Source: CAYXDO01 sp964463485
GTDB taxonomy: Bacteria; Myxococcota; Kuafuiibacteriia; Kuafuiibacteriales; Kuafuiibacteriaceae
NCBI GenBank assembly: GCA_964463485.1
Contig: CAYXDO010000023.1
Coordinates: 28,011-92,010 of the forward strand
Reading direction: 5' to 3'
Length of the DNA: 64,000 nucleotides
In this document: positions 39,722 to 48,919 of the stretch, piece after piece
How the letters are laid out: the number at the start of each line of letters is the position of its first letter
Position numbering within the stretch: position 1 is the first letter of the stretch
Notes under the pieces: model-generated
Databases searched by the model: none
Told to the model about the DNA's origin: nothing
The model's input: the letters and a program-made list of their open reading frames with translations, nothing else
Position numbers and translations under genes: made by a program

Positions 39722-42169
39722 TCAGACACAGGATAGGTAGCTCTGGACCTCCTGGAGGACGCGTTGGAGCTTCTCGTCGTCGCGGCCGAGGGCTCCGTCC
39801 CGTCTGGCCAGACCGCCTCGTTTGCTGACGAGTGCGAAGGCGTTTTCCAGCGTGGGTCGGGTTGCGGCCTCGGGGCAGCGAATGCGACCGGTCATTCCGT
39901 GTTTCTTGGCGCTCTGGAGCGCGGATTCGAGGAAGCGCTTTTCGTGAATGGGTTCGGGAGCAGTTCGGAGTGTTTCGGCGACGAAGGCGATGGCTTCGAG
40001 GAAAGGCAAGAGCAAGCGAGCGATCTCGAGGGCCGTCGCTTTGCGTTTTGGTGCGAGCGTGAGCTGCCCATCGACTTCGAGCGCGAGTCTGGTGTCGATG
40101 GCTAGGCGCCTGGCTCGCTCGGTTTCGCTTGGGCGGTCGAGGCCGACGCTCGCGGGGAGCTCGAGGGCGAACAGCTGATCGAGCTGTGTGAGGGCATCGT
40201 CGATGGAGCCAGGGCTCTTTTGGGCGAGCAGCGCGAGCAACAGCTTCGACAGCGGCGCGAAGAAGTGCAGGACGTTGTTTTTGTAGTAGTCGAGGCCGCG
40301 GCGTCCGCGTTCTTCGACGCGAATGATCGTCTCGCCGTCGGGTGAGGGGAGCATGAGCACGAGGCCCAACTGCGCCAAGCGTCCGAGGGCCTCCTTGAGC
40401 GAAGCTCGTCGGTCGCTCGCGAGCGCCGAGGATGAGCGGGCTCCGGCCGCCGTGGCGAGCTCGATCATGGTGTCGGCGCGCAAGAAGAGCTCGTCCTCGG
40501 GCAGTCCTCGGCCGAGATGTGCGAGCAACACGATGGCGAGGACTCCGGTTGGCGTGAGGCGAGTGACTCTGTCGATGCCCCGGACGAGTCGCTGGCCGAG
40601 CTCGGTGACGAGGGCGCGGCGGGCGATCGGGTCACCTCCTTTGGCTGCGCCGAGCTCGCTACGGGCGGAGACGAAGGCGGCCAACGAGATCGGCGTGTCG
40701 AAGTCGACGTAGACTCGGCCGTATTTGGAGCGAAGGACTTTGGGCGTCGAGAGGATGGCGCCGAGGTCTTCTTTCTTCTTTTGGCCTCCGTCGAGCTCCT
40801 GGGCGTAGGCGCGCGCTTCGATGATTTGCTCGTAGCCGATCGAAACGGGGATGAACGCGACGTCGTGCACGGCGCCATCGAGGACTGGATCGACGGTCAT
40901 TCCCAGGATTCCGAGCTTGGCGGCCAGGAGCTTTCCGGTGCGGCTGCGACCGCCTTCGATGAAGAACTCGAGGGCAGCTCCGTCCTTCATGAGTCGCTTC
41001 ACGTAGGCGGAGCACAGAATCGTGTAGAGCTTGTCGCCTCCGAACCTGCGGCGGATGAAGAACGCGCCGGCTCGTCTGAAGAGGGGGCCGATCGGCCAGA
41101 TGGCGAGGTTGTCGCCGGCGACGATGAAGGGCGGACTGAGCCCTCGGCGAAAGAAGACCTGCGAGAGGACCAAGTAGTCGGCGTGACTCTTGTGGCTTGG
41201 CACGAGCACCACGGGACCTCGCCGCGCCGCTGCCCAAACGACTCTGAAGCCTTCTTCGTCCACGTGGATGCCATCGAAGATTCGGGAGAAGACGCGATCG
41301 AGCACGAGGTCGAGCACGCGCACCCACCCGTGGCGCATGTCTGAGACCATTCGCTCGAGGATGTGCTCGGCTTTGATTCGACCTTCGGGACCGGCGGCCT
41401 GGACCGCGAGTTGGACGTCGCGATCTTTCAAGACGAGCGCGCGCGTCTTCGACACCGGCCGATCGACGATGCCGGTTCGCAGCGCTTCTTCGCGAGCGAG
41501 GTGGGACAAGAGTGTCCAGCGCACCTTCTTGGCGATCACATGAGGCGGTGCATTTCCTTCGCGCACTAGGAGCTCCTGAAGGTCGAGGGGTGCTCCGAGG
41601 TGGAAGCGCGCCTCGGTGAAGCCGACGAGGAACCCGAGCAACTCTCGAATTCGACCTGGAGACTCGCGATTTCCGAAGATCGCGTCGAGCAGAGTGCGCC
41701 GAAGGCCGCTCGCTCGGCGATGATACTGAAGGGACTCGGGGAAGAGCAGGATGGGGCGGTCGAGCTTCTGCTGCAATGAAATCAGCGTCTCGACGAGGGG
41801 CTCCGCGTAGGCTCCTTTGGGTTGTATCAGGGTGCGGGGTCGGCGCAGGAAGAGCAGCGTGGGCTCACCGGCGAGGATTGCGCTTCTTAGAGCCTCGGGC
41901 TCGGGATCGGCGCGACCGGCGAAGTGATCGTGCATCCAGATCGGGCCAGGGATCCCGACCGCGTCGCACAGCCAGAGCACGAACATCGGGTCGACGAGGC
42001 GACTCGAACGGATCACGTGGACGACGGCGCCTTCGGTGTGTGCTCGGGTGAGTCGCTCGAGCGCGTCTCTGTCGACTCGGACCCGCTCGAAGAGCGGCAG
42101 GGCCGCGCGGCCGAGGATCCCGGTCCGGGAGAGGGCCTTGGACGGCAGAGCGAGCTCATTGCGGCTCAA
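39722..42169 (-). CDS. plsB: Glycerol-3-phosphate acyltransferase PlsB
   Basis: An 815-residue protein, about the length of E. coli PlsB (807). The acyltransferase motifs are present: H326-K-S-H-A-D331 (block I), G-D-N-L-A-I-W-P-I-G-P-L-F-R-R-A-G-A-F-F (block II), F-I-E-G-G-R-S-R-T-G-K (about 402-413, block III) and F-I-P-V-S-I-G-Y-E (block IV). PlsB acylates position 1 of glycerol 3-phosphate with acyl-ACP or acyl-CoA at the inner membrane, the first step of phospholipid synthesis. It is divergent from the cyclase gene at 42276. Confidence 0.94.
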   Translation of the reverse strand: MSRNELALPSKALSRTGILGRAALPLFERVRVDRDALERLTRAHTEGAVVHVIRSSRLVDPMFVLWLCDAVGIPGPIWMHDHFAGRADPEPEALRSAILAGEPTLLFLRRPRTLIQPKGAYAEPLVETLISLQQKLDRPILLFPESLQYHRRASGLRRTLLDAIFGNRESPGRIRELLGFLVGFTEARFHLGAPLDLQELLVREGNAPPHVIAKKVRWTLLSHLAREEALRTGIVDRPVSKTRALVLKDRDVQLAVQAAGPEGRIKAEHILERMVSDMRHGWVRVLDLVLDRVFSRIFDGIHVDEEGFRVVWAAARRGPVVLVPSHKSHADYLVLSQVFFRRGLSPPFIVAGDNLAIWPIGPLFRRAGAFFIRRRFGGDKLYTILCSAYVKRLMKDGAALEFFIEGGRSRTGKLLAAKLGILGMTVDPVLDGAVHDVAFIPVSIGYEQIIEARAYAQELDGGQKKKEDLGAILSTPKVLRSKYGRVYVDFDTPISLAAFVSARSELGAAKGGDPIARRALVTELGQRLVRGIDRVTRLTPTGVLAIVLLAHLGRGLPEDELFLRADTMIELATAAGARSSSALASDRRASLKEALGRLAQLGLVLMLPSPDGETIIRVEERGRRGLDYYKNNVLHFFAPLSKLLLALLAQKSPGSIDDALTQLDQLFALELPASVGLDRPSETERARRLAIDTRLALEVDGQLTLAPKRKATALEIARLLLPFLEAIAFVAETLRTAPEPIHEKRFLESALQSAKKHGMTGRIRCPEAATRPTLENAFALVSKRGGLARRDGALGRDDEKLQRVLQEVQSYLSCV

Positions 42170-42275
42170 GGACTTCAGGGATAGCAGATCGCGCGCTTCG
42201 GAGTGAGATCGCAGCCACTAGCCGCGGTGAGGGGGGCGTGCTAGCGTTCGGGACCACCCTTTCGGGGTGGGTTCA

Positions 42276-44306
42276 ATGCAGGGTCGGTGTCCTCACTGCG
42301 GCGAGCTCAACGAGTTCACTCGAGCGCCCGCCACTCCCATCGTTTATTGCCGATTCTGTCGGAAGCCATTTGGCTCGATGGCGCTCGGTGAGTCGGAGTC
42401 CTTCGCTCAAGAGAAGACGGGTCGAGTTCCCGCGCGTCCGCGAGTTCCATCCAAGTCCGGTGCCATGGCAGGTCCTGCGCCGTCGTCGCCCGCCAACCGT
42501 GCCCTCACGCCTAGCCCCATGCCGGCCGCGCCCGCTCGCAAACCAGGCGCGCGTGGCCCTGCTACCGAAGACACGAGGCCTCCTTCGGCTGGCTTGCGAG
42601 TCACCGTCCCCAAAGACGACGGGTCGCCCGCCGACGCTCACCCGACTCGGCCCGAGCCTCGCGCGGATGAAGGCGCGAAGCTGATTCACACCACGCCCGA
42701 GGGTCAGGAGGTCGAGTTCACGCTCGAGGAGGTCAACTACATCGGTCGGCATCCGAAGAACACCATTCGGCTGCATGACCGCGAGGTCTCCAAGGAGCAC
42801 GCGGTGATCGAGCGCCGCGCTGACAAGTTCTACCTCCGCGACCTCAACTCCTCCAACGGCAGCTTCCTGAACAACAAACGCGTGCGTGACGCGGAGCTCC
42901 ATGACGGCGACGAGCTCATGCTCGGTTCGATGCGCCTTCGCTTCTCTTCGAAGAAGGCTTCAGGCGAAGAGGCGCGAGAGCTCGTCACCATTCTTCCCGT
43001 CACCAGCGAGCCGAGCGGCGTCACACACATTCACGCCACGATCGCGGATCACGACGAGGACTTCAAACCAGCAGAAGAAATCCACGACGTGGAGATCTTG
43101 AAGGCCGACTACGAGAAGCTCCGCGTCGCTCATGAGCTCGCGCGTGTCGGCATCGACATGAACGTGTCGACCCTCCTCAAGAAGACGCTCGACGTGGCCT
43201 TCTCCTTGTTCCCTTGTGACAACGGCGTGGTCCTGCTCGTCGACCCGGACAACGGCCAACCGGTGCCCCACACCGTCAAGCGCCGGGACATCTCGGTCAA
43301 ACATCAAGAGATCGTCCTCAGCACGACGATCATCAACCAAGTCTTGAACAACAAGACGTCGATCTTGCTCTCGGACGCCTTCCTCGACCCGCGCCTTCAG
43401 GCCGCTCAATCGATCATCAGTCAGGGAATTCGGTCCGCGATGACGGTTCCTTTGATCGCCAACGATGTGGTTTATGGAGTCATGCACGTCGACTCTCGTC
43501 AGCGAATCGGTGCGTTCAAGGAGAAAGATCTCTCGCTCTTGAAGTCACTCGCCTCTCAAGCGGCGACCGCGATCGCCAACAATCGACTCCTCAAGAAGGT
43601 CGAGGACGACGCGCGGACCCGCGGACAACTCTCTCGCTTCCTTCCGAGCCACGTCGTCGAGGCGATGGTCGAAGGGAAGGGCAGCCCGATCACCAAGAGC
43701 GGTCGCGAGTGTCACGCCGCGGTGTTGTTTTGCGACATCCGTGGCTTCACCACGATGAGCGAGAACGCGGCCGGCCCGCAGGAGATCGTCGACCTGTTGA
43801 ACGACTACTTCGAGCGGCTCGTCGAGATCGTGTTCGAGCGCCACGGTGTTTTGGACAAGTTCATCGGTGATGCGCTGATGGCACATTGGGGCACGTTGCC
43901 CGGTGACGAAGATCCAGTCTTTAACGCGGTGGCCGCCGCGTTGGACTTTCGAGATGCGATCCGCGCGTTCAACGAGGAGCGCGCGGCCGAGGGTCGCTCG
44001 CCGATTGGTATGGGCGTGGGCGTCAACTACGGCAAGCTGGTCGCGGGCTACATGGGAGCCAAGAGACGGCTCGAGTACACGGTGATTGGAGACACCGTGA
44101 ACACTGCGTCGCGCCTCTGCGGGATCGCGGACGCGGACCAAGTTTTGATCTCACAGGAGACCTATCGAGAGGTCGAAGACCGCTTCGAGGCGACGCGGCT
44201 CGGCTCACGACAAGTCAAAGGCAAGGAACACGGCGTCGAGGTCTACGAGTGCCACGCGATCCGCGAGGGCGCGAAGGCTCGAAGCCTTTCGGAGACTGGG
44301 AGCTGA
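42276..44306 (+). CDS. Zinc ribbon-FHA-GAF class III adenylate cyclase
   Basis: 676 residues from ATG 42276. A zinc ribbon (C-P-H-C ... C-R-F-C) occupies residues 5-30. After a Pro/Ala linker the FHA domain (about 148-235) has I-G-R-H, S-x-x-H and S-S-N-G-S-F-L. A GAF domain (about 290-440) follows, then a class III cyclase domain (about 480-660): F-C-D-I-R-G-F-T with the metal Asp, L-D-K-F-I-G-D-A with the Lys and second Asp, and Y-T-V-I-G-D-T-V-N-T-A-S-R. The Lys/Thr specificity pair fits ATP rather than GTP. It likely makes cAMP in response to a ligand and to phosphorylated partners bound by FHA. The kinase gene follows within four bases. Confidence 0.9.
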   Translation: MQGRCPHCGELNEFTRAPATPIVYCRFCRKPFGSMALGESESFAQEKTGRVPARPRVPSKSGAMAGPAPSSPANRALTPSPMPAAPARKPGARGPATEDTRPPSAGLRVTVPKDDGSPADAHPTRPEPRADEGAKLIHTTPEGQEVEFTLEEVNYIGRHPKNTIRLHDREVSKEHAVIERRADKFYLRDLNSSNGSFLNNKRVRDAELHDGDELMLGSMRLRFSSKKASGEEARELVTILPVTSEPSGVTHIHATIADHDEDFKPAEEIHDVEILKADYEKLRVAHELARVGIDMNVSTLLKKTLDVAFSLFPCDNGVVLLVDPDNGQPVPHTVKRRDISVKHQEIVLSTTIINQVLNNKTSILLSDAFLDPRLQAAQSIISQGIRSAMTVPLIANDVVYGVMHVDSRQRIGAFKEKDLSLLKSLASQAATAIANNRLLKKVEDDARTRGQLSRFLPSHVVEAMVEGKGSPITKSGRECHAAVLFCDIRGFTTMSENAAGPQEIVDLLNDYFERLVEIVFERHGVLDKFIGDALMAHWGTLPGDEDPVFNAVAAALDFRDAIRAFNEERAAEGRSPIGMGVGVNYGKLVAGYMGAKRRLEYTVIGDTVNTASRLCGIADADQVLISQETYREVEDRFEATRLGSRQVKGKEHGVEVYECHAIREGAKARSLSETGS

Positions 44307-44309
44307 AGC

Positions 44310-45419
44310 GTGCCGCCGCCGCAAGTCGTACAAGCGTGCCCCGTGTGCCAAACGAAGTATGACGTGGGGATCTACGTCTCGGGCCAGAAGGTGCGCTGCC
44401 GCAAGTGCGGCAACAAATTCGAGGTGCTGAGACAAGACGGCCCGTCACACATCAAGCGCGCGCCGGTCGCGCCGCCGAAGTATCCGGCGGGTGCAGGACA
44501 GCCGCAGCCCAAGCAGCCGCGGGCGACCGTACACGACAAACAAGGCGGTCGGCGACGAGAGCCCGAGAAAGACTTGGCCCGAGGCACCAACCTCAACGGC
44601 TACGTGCTCGAAGACGTGCTGGGCAAAGGCGCGATGGGGACGGTGTACAAAGCGCGACAGGTCTCTCTCGAGCGTCCCGTCGCGGTGAAGGTCATGGCTT
44701 CGGACCTCGTCGGGCAGGACGAGTTCCTCCGGCGCTTTCGTCGAGAGGCCGCCGCGCTCGCGCAGCTCGCGCACCCCAACGTCGTCTCCATCATCGACCG
44801 CGGCAACCTCGACCAGCACTACTACTTCGTCATGGAGTTCATCGACGGACCTACTCTCCGTAAGATGCTCTCCACACGCACGGTCGGACCCGATCACCTC
44901 GAGCGAGCCTTCGACTACTCGGTGCAGATCGGCCGAGGTTTGATGTTCGCCCACAGCAAGAGCGTCGTTCATCGAGACCTGAAGCCCGAAAACGTGCTCA
45001 TGGCCGACGACGGCGCGGGCGGTCGAGTCTGCAAGATCTGCGACTTCGGGCTCGCCGATCTGCTCGACAGCAATCGATCGTTCGTGAACCTCACCGGAAG
45101 TCGCATTTCGATGGGCACGGTGAATTACATGGCGCCCGAGCAGCGCCACGATGCCGGCGGCTGCGATCAACGCGCGGACATCTTCAGCTACGGCGTCATC
45201 ATGTACGAGCTCCTCACGGGCATGCTGCCCGTGGGCCGCTACCAAATGCCGTCCGAGCGCGACCCCCGCATCGATCCTCGCATCGACCACATCCTCTCTC
45301 GAGCGCTCCAGAACGACCGACGCGAACGATTCAAGACGGTGCGCGAGATGCTCGATGCGTTGGTCGGCGTGCTGCAGCATCGACCTCCCCGCCAGCCTCC
45401 GGCGTCCCCGGCGTTTTGA
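44310..45419 (+). CDS. Zinc ribbon Ser/Thr protein kinase
   Basis: 369 residues from GTG 44310, three bases after the cyclase stop. The N-terminus has a zinc ribbon (C-P-V-C ... C-R-K-C, about 10-33) like that of the cyclase. After a Pro/Lys/Gln-rich linker comes a PknB-type kinase domain: G-K-G-A-M-G-T-V-Y at about 105-113, catalytic Lys 127 in V-A-V-K-V, H-R-D-L-K-P-E-N (221-228), D-F-G (245-247) and A-P-E-Q. No membrane helix. The FHA domain of its neighbour is a plausible reader of phosphothreonine made by this kinase. The cytoplasmic two-gene pair is most likely a signalling module. Confidence 0.92.
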   Translation: MPPPQVVQACPVCQTKYDVGIYVSGQKVRCRKCGNKFEVLRQDGPSHIKRAPVAPPKYPAGAGQPQPKQPRATVHDKQGGRRREPEKDLARGTNLNGYVLEDVLGKGAMGTVYKARQVSLERPVAVKVMASDLVGQDEFLRRFRREAAALAQLAHPNVVSIIDRGNLDQHYYFVMEFIDGPTLRKMLSTRTVGPDHLERAFDYSVQIGRGLMFAHSKSVVHRDLKPENVLMADDGAGGRVCKICDFGLADLLDSNRSFVNLTGSRISMGTVNYMAPEQRHDAGGCDQRADIFSYGVIMYELLTGMLPVGRYQMPSERDPRIDPRIDHILSRALQNDRRERFKTVREMLDALVGVLQHRPPRQPPASPAF

Positions 45420-45450
45420 GCCGGATGGATCTCGGTCCATGCTGGACTGG

Positions 45451-45545
45451 AATCACAGAGGACGCAGAGAGAAGACACGGAGGACACAGAGGATCGTTCA
45501 TTTCACCATCTGTGTGCTTCGGCTCTGTGCTCTCTGTGGTTTCTC
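45451..45545. repeat. CACAGAGGACAC/CTCTGTG palindromic repeat, copy A
   Basis: The left arm (cacagaggacgcagagag and ggaggacacagagga) and right arm (ctctgtgctctctgtgg) are inverted and can fold into a long imperfect stem. It lies between the kinase stop and the leftward gene 45772-46851, i.e. between convergent genes. A related copy is at 53291-53367. The dispersed family may serve as bidirectional terminator or be a transposable element. Confidence 0.8.
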
Positions 45546-45640
45546 CCCGCGAATTTGCGGGACCTGTACTCAGCCCGCTCATTTGCCCGTTCATTTGCCG
45601 TCAGCACGAAGTCCGGGATTCGGCTCCGTGGACTCTGCCC

Positions 45641-45710
45641 GGTAGTCACGAACTGGTAGTCACGAGCTGGTAGTCACGAGCTGGTAGTCACGAGCTGGTA
45701 GTCACGAACT
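45641..45710. repeat. 14-bp tandem repeat, 5 copies
   Basis: The unit ggtagtcacgagct is repeated five times head to tail; the outer two copies have aact for agct. Total length is 70 bases in the convergent gap between the kinase and the FGE-like gene. Contains the inverted ends ggtag/ctacc only loosely. Nothing else is seen in the 352-base gap than this and copy A of the palindromic repeat. Confidence 0.92.
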
Positions 45711-45771
45711 GGCCGGGGACCCGGACTGAGTGCGTGCGGGCCGTGGGAATTCTGACTATTTCTCCTGTGAT

Positions 45772-46851
45772 CTATTGCGCTACGACGAAGTCTCTGGCGG
45801 CCGCGCCGCCTCGGCCCGCGCAGCGAAAGCCATGAATATTGGTAGGTCCGTCTTCGGGGGCTCCGCTCGTGGCGTGAGAGAAGGTCCCGGAGCTCGAAGG
45901 CTCGCGGGTGCTCGTGTCGTAGTTGCCTCCGACAAAGGTCGTCAGGGTCCCCGAACGAACCACGAGGTTGTCTGAGGCGATGCAGACCGGAGCTGAGTCG
46001 TTTGCGATGGCGCCGTTGGCCTTGCGGCCGTAGACGCAGGCGCGACCCTCGGGGCATTCGGTCGCGCCTGCTGGCACGGGCTCCGCGCAGAACCACGGGA
46101 ACTCCTCGAGCTCGCGGCGGAAGGGCGGAATGAGATCGGCGGCCCATTCGGAGACGTTTCCTGTGAGGTCGTAGAGTCCGTCGGGAGTGACGTCGTCGGA
46201 AGCCGCGCCACGTGGCTTTTGAATCAAGCCTTCGTCGGTGGTGCGCTGGTCCTTGATGGGTTTGGGCTTGCCGCAGCCTTGGAGCACTCCGCTGTTGCAG
46301 TCGGAGCTCGGCGGCTCGTTGCCGCGCGGAAACGCGGCGATTTGGGAGGGCACCTTGGGTGTCGTTACGACGTTGCCATCGACAAAACGCTGCCGCGCGA
46401 TGGTGTGCTCGATCCCGGAGGGGAGCCTTCGACCAACCCACTCGCAGTAGCGCTGCGCCTCGAATTGCGGAACGCCGAGCACCGGGCAGTTGTCGAAGTC
46501 ATCTTCGTTTTCGCAGGTGTTGGACTTGTTGGCGTCCGACGGATTCGGCTCCTTGCAGGCGCCTGAGTCCAAGCAGAGCTGAAACTGCCCGTTGGTGACT
46601 TCGTGCTCTTCCATCCACAAGGTCCCGGGCAGCGTGCGAATGAAGCAGTTCACCGAGTCGAGCCGGAGCTCGGGGCTCTTGGTGGCTTCCTCGGCGGCCG
46701 GGCCCGCGAAGCGACACTCGTAAGCAGCCGCGTTGTCGGCGAGGTAAACCTTGGCGCCGTAAGCAATGGGCCTAGCGGCGGTCGGACTCGGCGGGTCCGC
46801 CAACTCGACACAGCCAAGAAAGAGAAGCGGCAAGAGGTATCGCGGCGACAT
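45772..46851 (-). CDS. Formylglycine-generating enzyme-like (SUMF1 fold) lipoprotein
   Basis: 359 residues. The signal peptide ends in L-L-F-L-G-C, so it is a lipoprotein. The SUMF1/FGE fold is shown by M-E-E-H-E-V-T-N-G-Q-F, W-V-G-R-R-L-P-S-G-I-E, G-L-Y-D-L-T-G-N-V-S-E-W-A-A-D and the end G-F-R-C-A. The Cys pair used by true FGE for copper binding is not obvious, so it may be a carbohydrate- or ligand-binding version rather than an active formylglycine enzyme. It is the second gene of a unit with the PEGA protein: its ATG overlaps that stop by one base (TGATG). Many Cys suggest disulphides in the periplasm. Confidence 0.82.
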   Translation of the reverse strand: MSPRYLLPLLFLGCVELADPPSPTAARPIAYGAKVYLADNAAAYECRFAGPAAEEATKSPELRLDSVNCFIRTLPGTLWMEEHEVTNGQFQLCLDSGACKEPNPSDANKSNTCENEDDFDNCPVLGVPQFEAQRYCEWVGRRLPSGIEHTIARQRFVDGNVVTTPKVPSQIAAFPRGNEPPSSDCNSGVLQGCGKPKPIKDQRTTDEGLIQKPRGAASDDVTPDGLYDLTGNVSEWAADLIPPFRRELEEFPWFCAEPVPAGATECPEGRACVYGRKANGAIANDSAPVCIASDNLVVRSGTLTTFVGGNYDTSTREPSSSGTFSHATSGAPEDGPTNIHGFRCAGRGGAAARDFVVAQ

Positions 46852-48482
46852 CAGAAGCTCCCCATGATTCCGACGGTGGCGCCCCCAACCGAGGGCGACA
46901 CACCGAAGGCGTCGATCGAGATGGACTCATTGGCGGACTCATTGGCGGACAACACCACGGGCGCTTGTTTCTTCTCGTCTTCTGGAGTGACCCACTCGGC
47001 GATGAGAAGCCCGAGTCCTAGGGCCGCAAGGCCTCCACCGACAGAGGCGGACACGACTTGGATCGTCCGCAGGGTGTTCGCGGTTCCGTTCTCACGAAGC
47101 GCGTCCCCGAGATCCGTGTCCCCTACGGCCCTCACAGAGCCGTCCGGATTCGTAGGGAGCCCCTTCCAATACACCGCCTTCGTGAGGGGCTGATCGCCAC
47201 CCCAGTTGGCCTGGCTCGGCCCGAGATACTCATAGACCGGTCTTCGAAGCACGAGCTGTTGATAGGCGAACGCGCCCCCAAAACCGAGGCCTCCCCCGAG
47301 CACGCCGACGATCAATAGATTCCGACCCCAATCCTCCATCGCCGTCGAATCGCCCTCTCCGGTTTGGTCGACCGCTTCCATCGTGACGTCCAAGGCGACC
47401 GTCTGGTCGCGCTCCACGACGAACTCCTCGGTATGGCGGGGGAAGCCAAACGCTTCGATCACGATCTGGTGCGGCCCTGCTTCGAGCTGCTTCTTCTTGC
47501 GGTACGGCGTCAGGCCCACGATCGCTCCGTCGATGTAGATCCGCGCCCCGTCGACGTTCGACTTCACTTCGACGTAACCGACGTTCTTGAGCTTGTTGAG
47601 CTTGAACTCGAGCTGCAACGGCTTGTCGTCGGGCATCACGAACTCACGCTTGATCGGCTCGTAGCCGTTCAACTCGAGGAAGAGTGTGTGGGGCCCCGGA
47701 GTGACCTTGAACCGGTAGTTCGTCTGCCCCTGAAGGCCCGTCTTCGCATCGTCGATGAAGATGTCCGCGCCCGGAGGATCACTGGTGACGTAAAGCTCCT
47801 GGAAGCGCTCACGGATCGATTTCTTCAGCCGCTTGATCGTCTCCTCGACGTCCGCCTTGTCCTTCGCGTTGGGCTCGGACTGGAGGTACTGCTGGAAATA
47901 GTCGATCGCCTCTTCGTACCGGGCGAGGCGTTCGTAGCTCTTGGCGATGTTGAAGATGATCCCGGAGCTGGGCTTGAGGTCGTACGCCGCCTTGAACTCT
48001 TGAATGGCCTCCTCGTAGGAACCTCTGCTGAAGGCCTTCTTGCCCGCTTCGATCCTCGACTTGTACTGCCCGTCCGGGGTCGTGGCGTCGTCTCCGAGCT
48101 TCGTCTTCAGGAACTCGATCTTGTCGAGCGCGTCGGCCTTTTCTCGCGGATCGGTGGTCTCCGTGATGAACCGCTCGTACGCAACGATCGCGGCCGACCA
48201 CTGCGCGAGCTGCTCGTAGCTGCGGGCGATGTTGTAGGTGATGGCCGCGCGAGGAGCGAGGTCGTAGGCTTTTTTGAACTCGAGCAACGCCTGCACGAAC
48301 TTCCCGTCTTTGTAGAAGTCCATGGCGGCGCGGAAATGCTCCTTGGCCTGCTCGGTCATCGCTGGCTCGGCGGACGTCGAGGTCGACGAAGCGGGCGTCT
48401 GGGCGGCGGCCGGACCGGCCAGAGCGAGCGCGAACAGGATCGCGATGCCCACGCGGTTTCGGCCGCGGCTACTTTCGTTCAT
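46851..48482 (-). CDS. TPR and PEGA domain protein
   Basis: 543 residues with a signal peptide (about 10-27, A-A-A-Q). TPR units follow at about 45-230 (A-K-E-H-F-R-A-A-M-D-F-Y-K-D-G-K, and a second set with S-Y-E-E-A-I-Q-E-F). Two PEGA repeats come next: P-P-G-A-D-I-F-I-D-D and N-V-D-G-A-R-I-Y-I-D-G, each with a beta hairpin that binds surface polymers. Two hydrophobic stretches near 395-415 and 475-495 may be membrane helices. It is anchored in the envelope. Position upstream of the SUMF1-like lipoprotein suggests an outer-surface complex. Confidence 0.85.
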   Translation of the reverse strand: MNESSRGRNRVGIAILFALALAGPAAAQTPASSTSTSAEPAMTEQAKEHFRAAMDFYKDGKFVQALLEFKKAYDLAPRAAITYNIARSYEQLAQWSAAIVAYERFITETTDPREKADALDKIEFLKTKLGDDATTPDGQYKSRIEAGKKAFSRGSYEEAIQEFKAAYDLKPSSGIIFNIAKSYERLARYEEAIDYFQQYLQSEPNAKDKADVEETIKRLKKSIRERFQELYVTSDPPGADIFIDDAKTGLQGQTNYRFKVTPGPHTLFLELNGYEPIKREFVMPDDKPLQLEFKLNKLKNVGYVEVKSNVDGARIYIDGAIVGLTPYRKKKQLEAGPHQIVIEAFGFPRHTEEFVVERDQTVALDVTMEAVDQTGEGDSTAMEDWGRNLLIVGVLGGGLGFGGAFAYQQLVLRRPVYEYLGPSQANWGGDQPLTKAVYWKGLPTNPDGSVRAVGDTDLGDALRENGTANTLRTIQVVSASVGGGLAALGLGLLIAEWVTPEDEKKQAPVVLSANESANESISIDAFGVSPSVGGATVGIMGSF

Positions 48483-48919
48483 GGCCGCGCAGCTTCCAAC
48501 GTTTCCCCGCGGAATCCAACTTCTTCGATGATCATTCGCCAGGTTGCCCGCTCGCGGGATCGGATCGATTGGCCTCGGTGCGCGCGGACGCGGCTCTGGC
48601 GAGGCTGCCCCGCGAAAATTTCGCGCCCTATTTCACAGCATGACAGCGCGGCGCTGCCGTCCCAAACTAGAAGAGAACTTAGAAGGGAACTCGATCTCCT
48701 CGCGCGCAGGAGCCGGAAGCTGGGCTCGACGATCGCCCGGCAAGCTGACGCTTGTCCGACCCGATTCGGCGTGGTACCAGGGCCGACCTTCGCTGAGATC
48801 AGCGAGGAAAAACACACGCCCCACGGAGCCCCAGGGGTGCTGATTCAAACGGCGGAATCAGCTCGCGGGCTCGGCAAGGGCGGAGGCTCAACCCCGAATC
48901 AGCCGTCAAGAGGTTAGTT
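48483..48919. other. rpsB upstream region
   Basis: 437 bases without a gene, between the divergent TPR-PEGA gene and rpsB. A weak sigma-70-type promoter may lie at 48753-48781 (TTGTCC, 17-base spacer, TACCAG with an extended TG). A hairpin with a 7-base stem (tcgctga/tcagcga) lies at 48790-48805. The leader structure at 48839-48903 is given separately. Confidence 0.45.
48839..48903 (+). promoter_or_regulatory. Alternative stem-loops in the rpsB leader
   Basis: GCTGATTC (48839-48846) can pair with GAATCAGC at 48855-48862 or with the same word at 48896-48903. The two pairings exclude each other. The second partner ends five bases before AAGAGG (48908-48913), the ribosome site of rpsB. Such a design could let S2 (or another signal) control rpsB translation. 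Seen in sequence; role inferred. Confidence 0.5.

Noticed and set aside
45641..45710. Possible CRISPR or attachment site
   Set aside because: 14-base units with no spacers; no integrase gene in the window.
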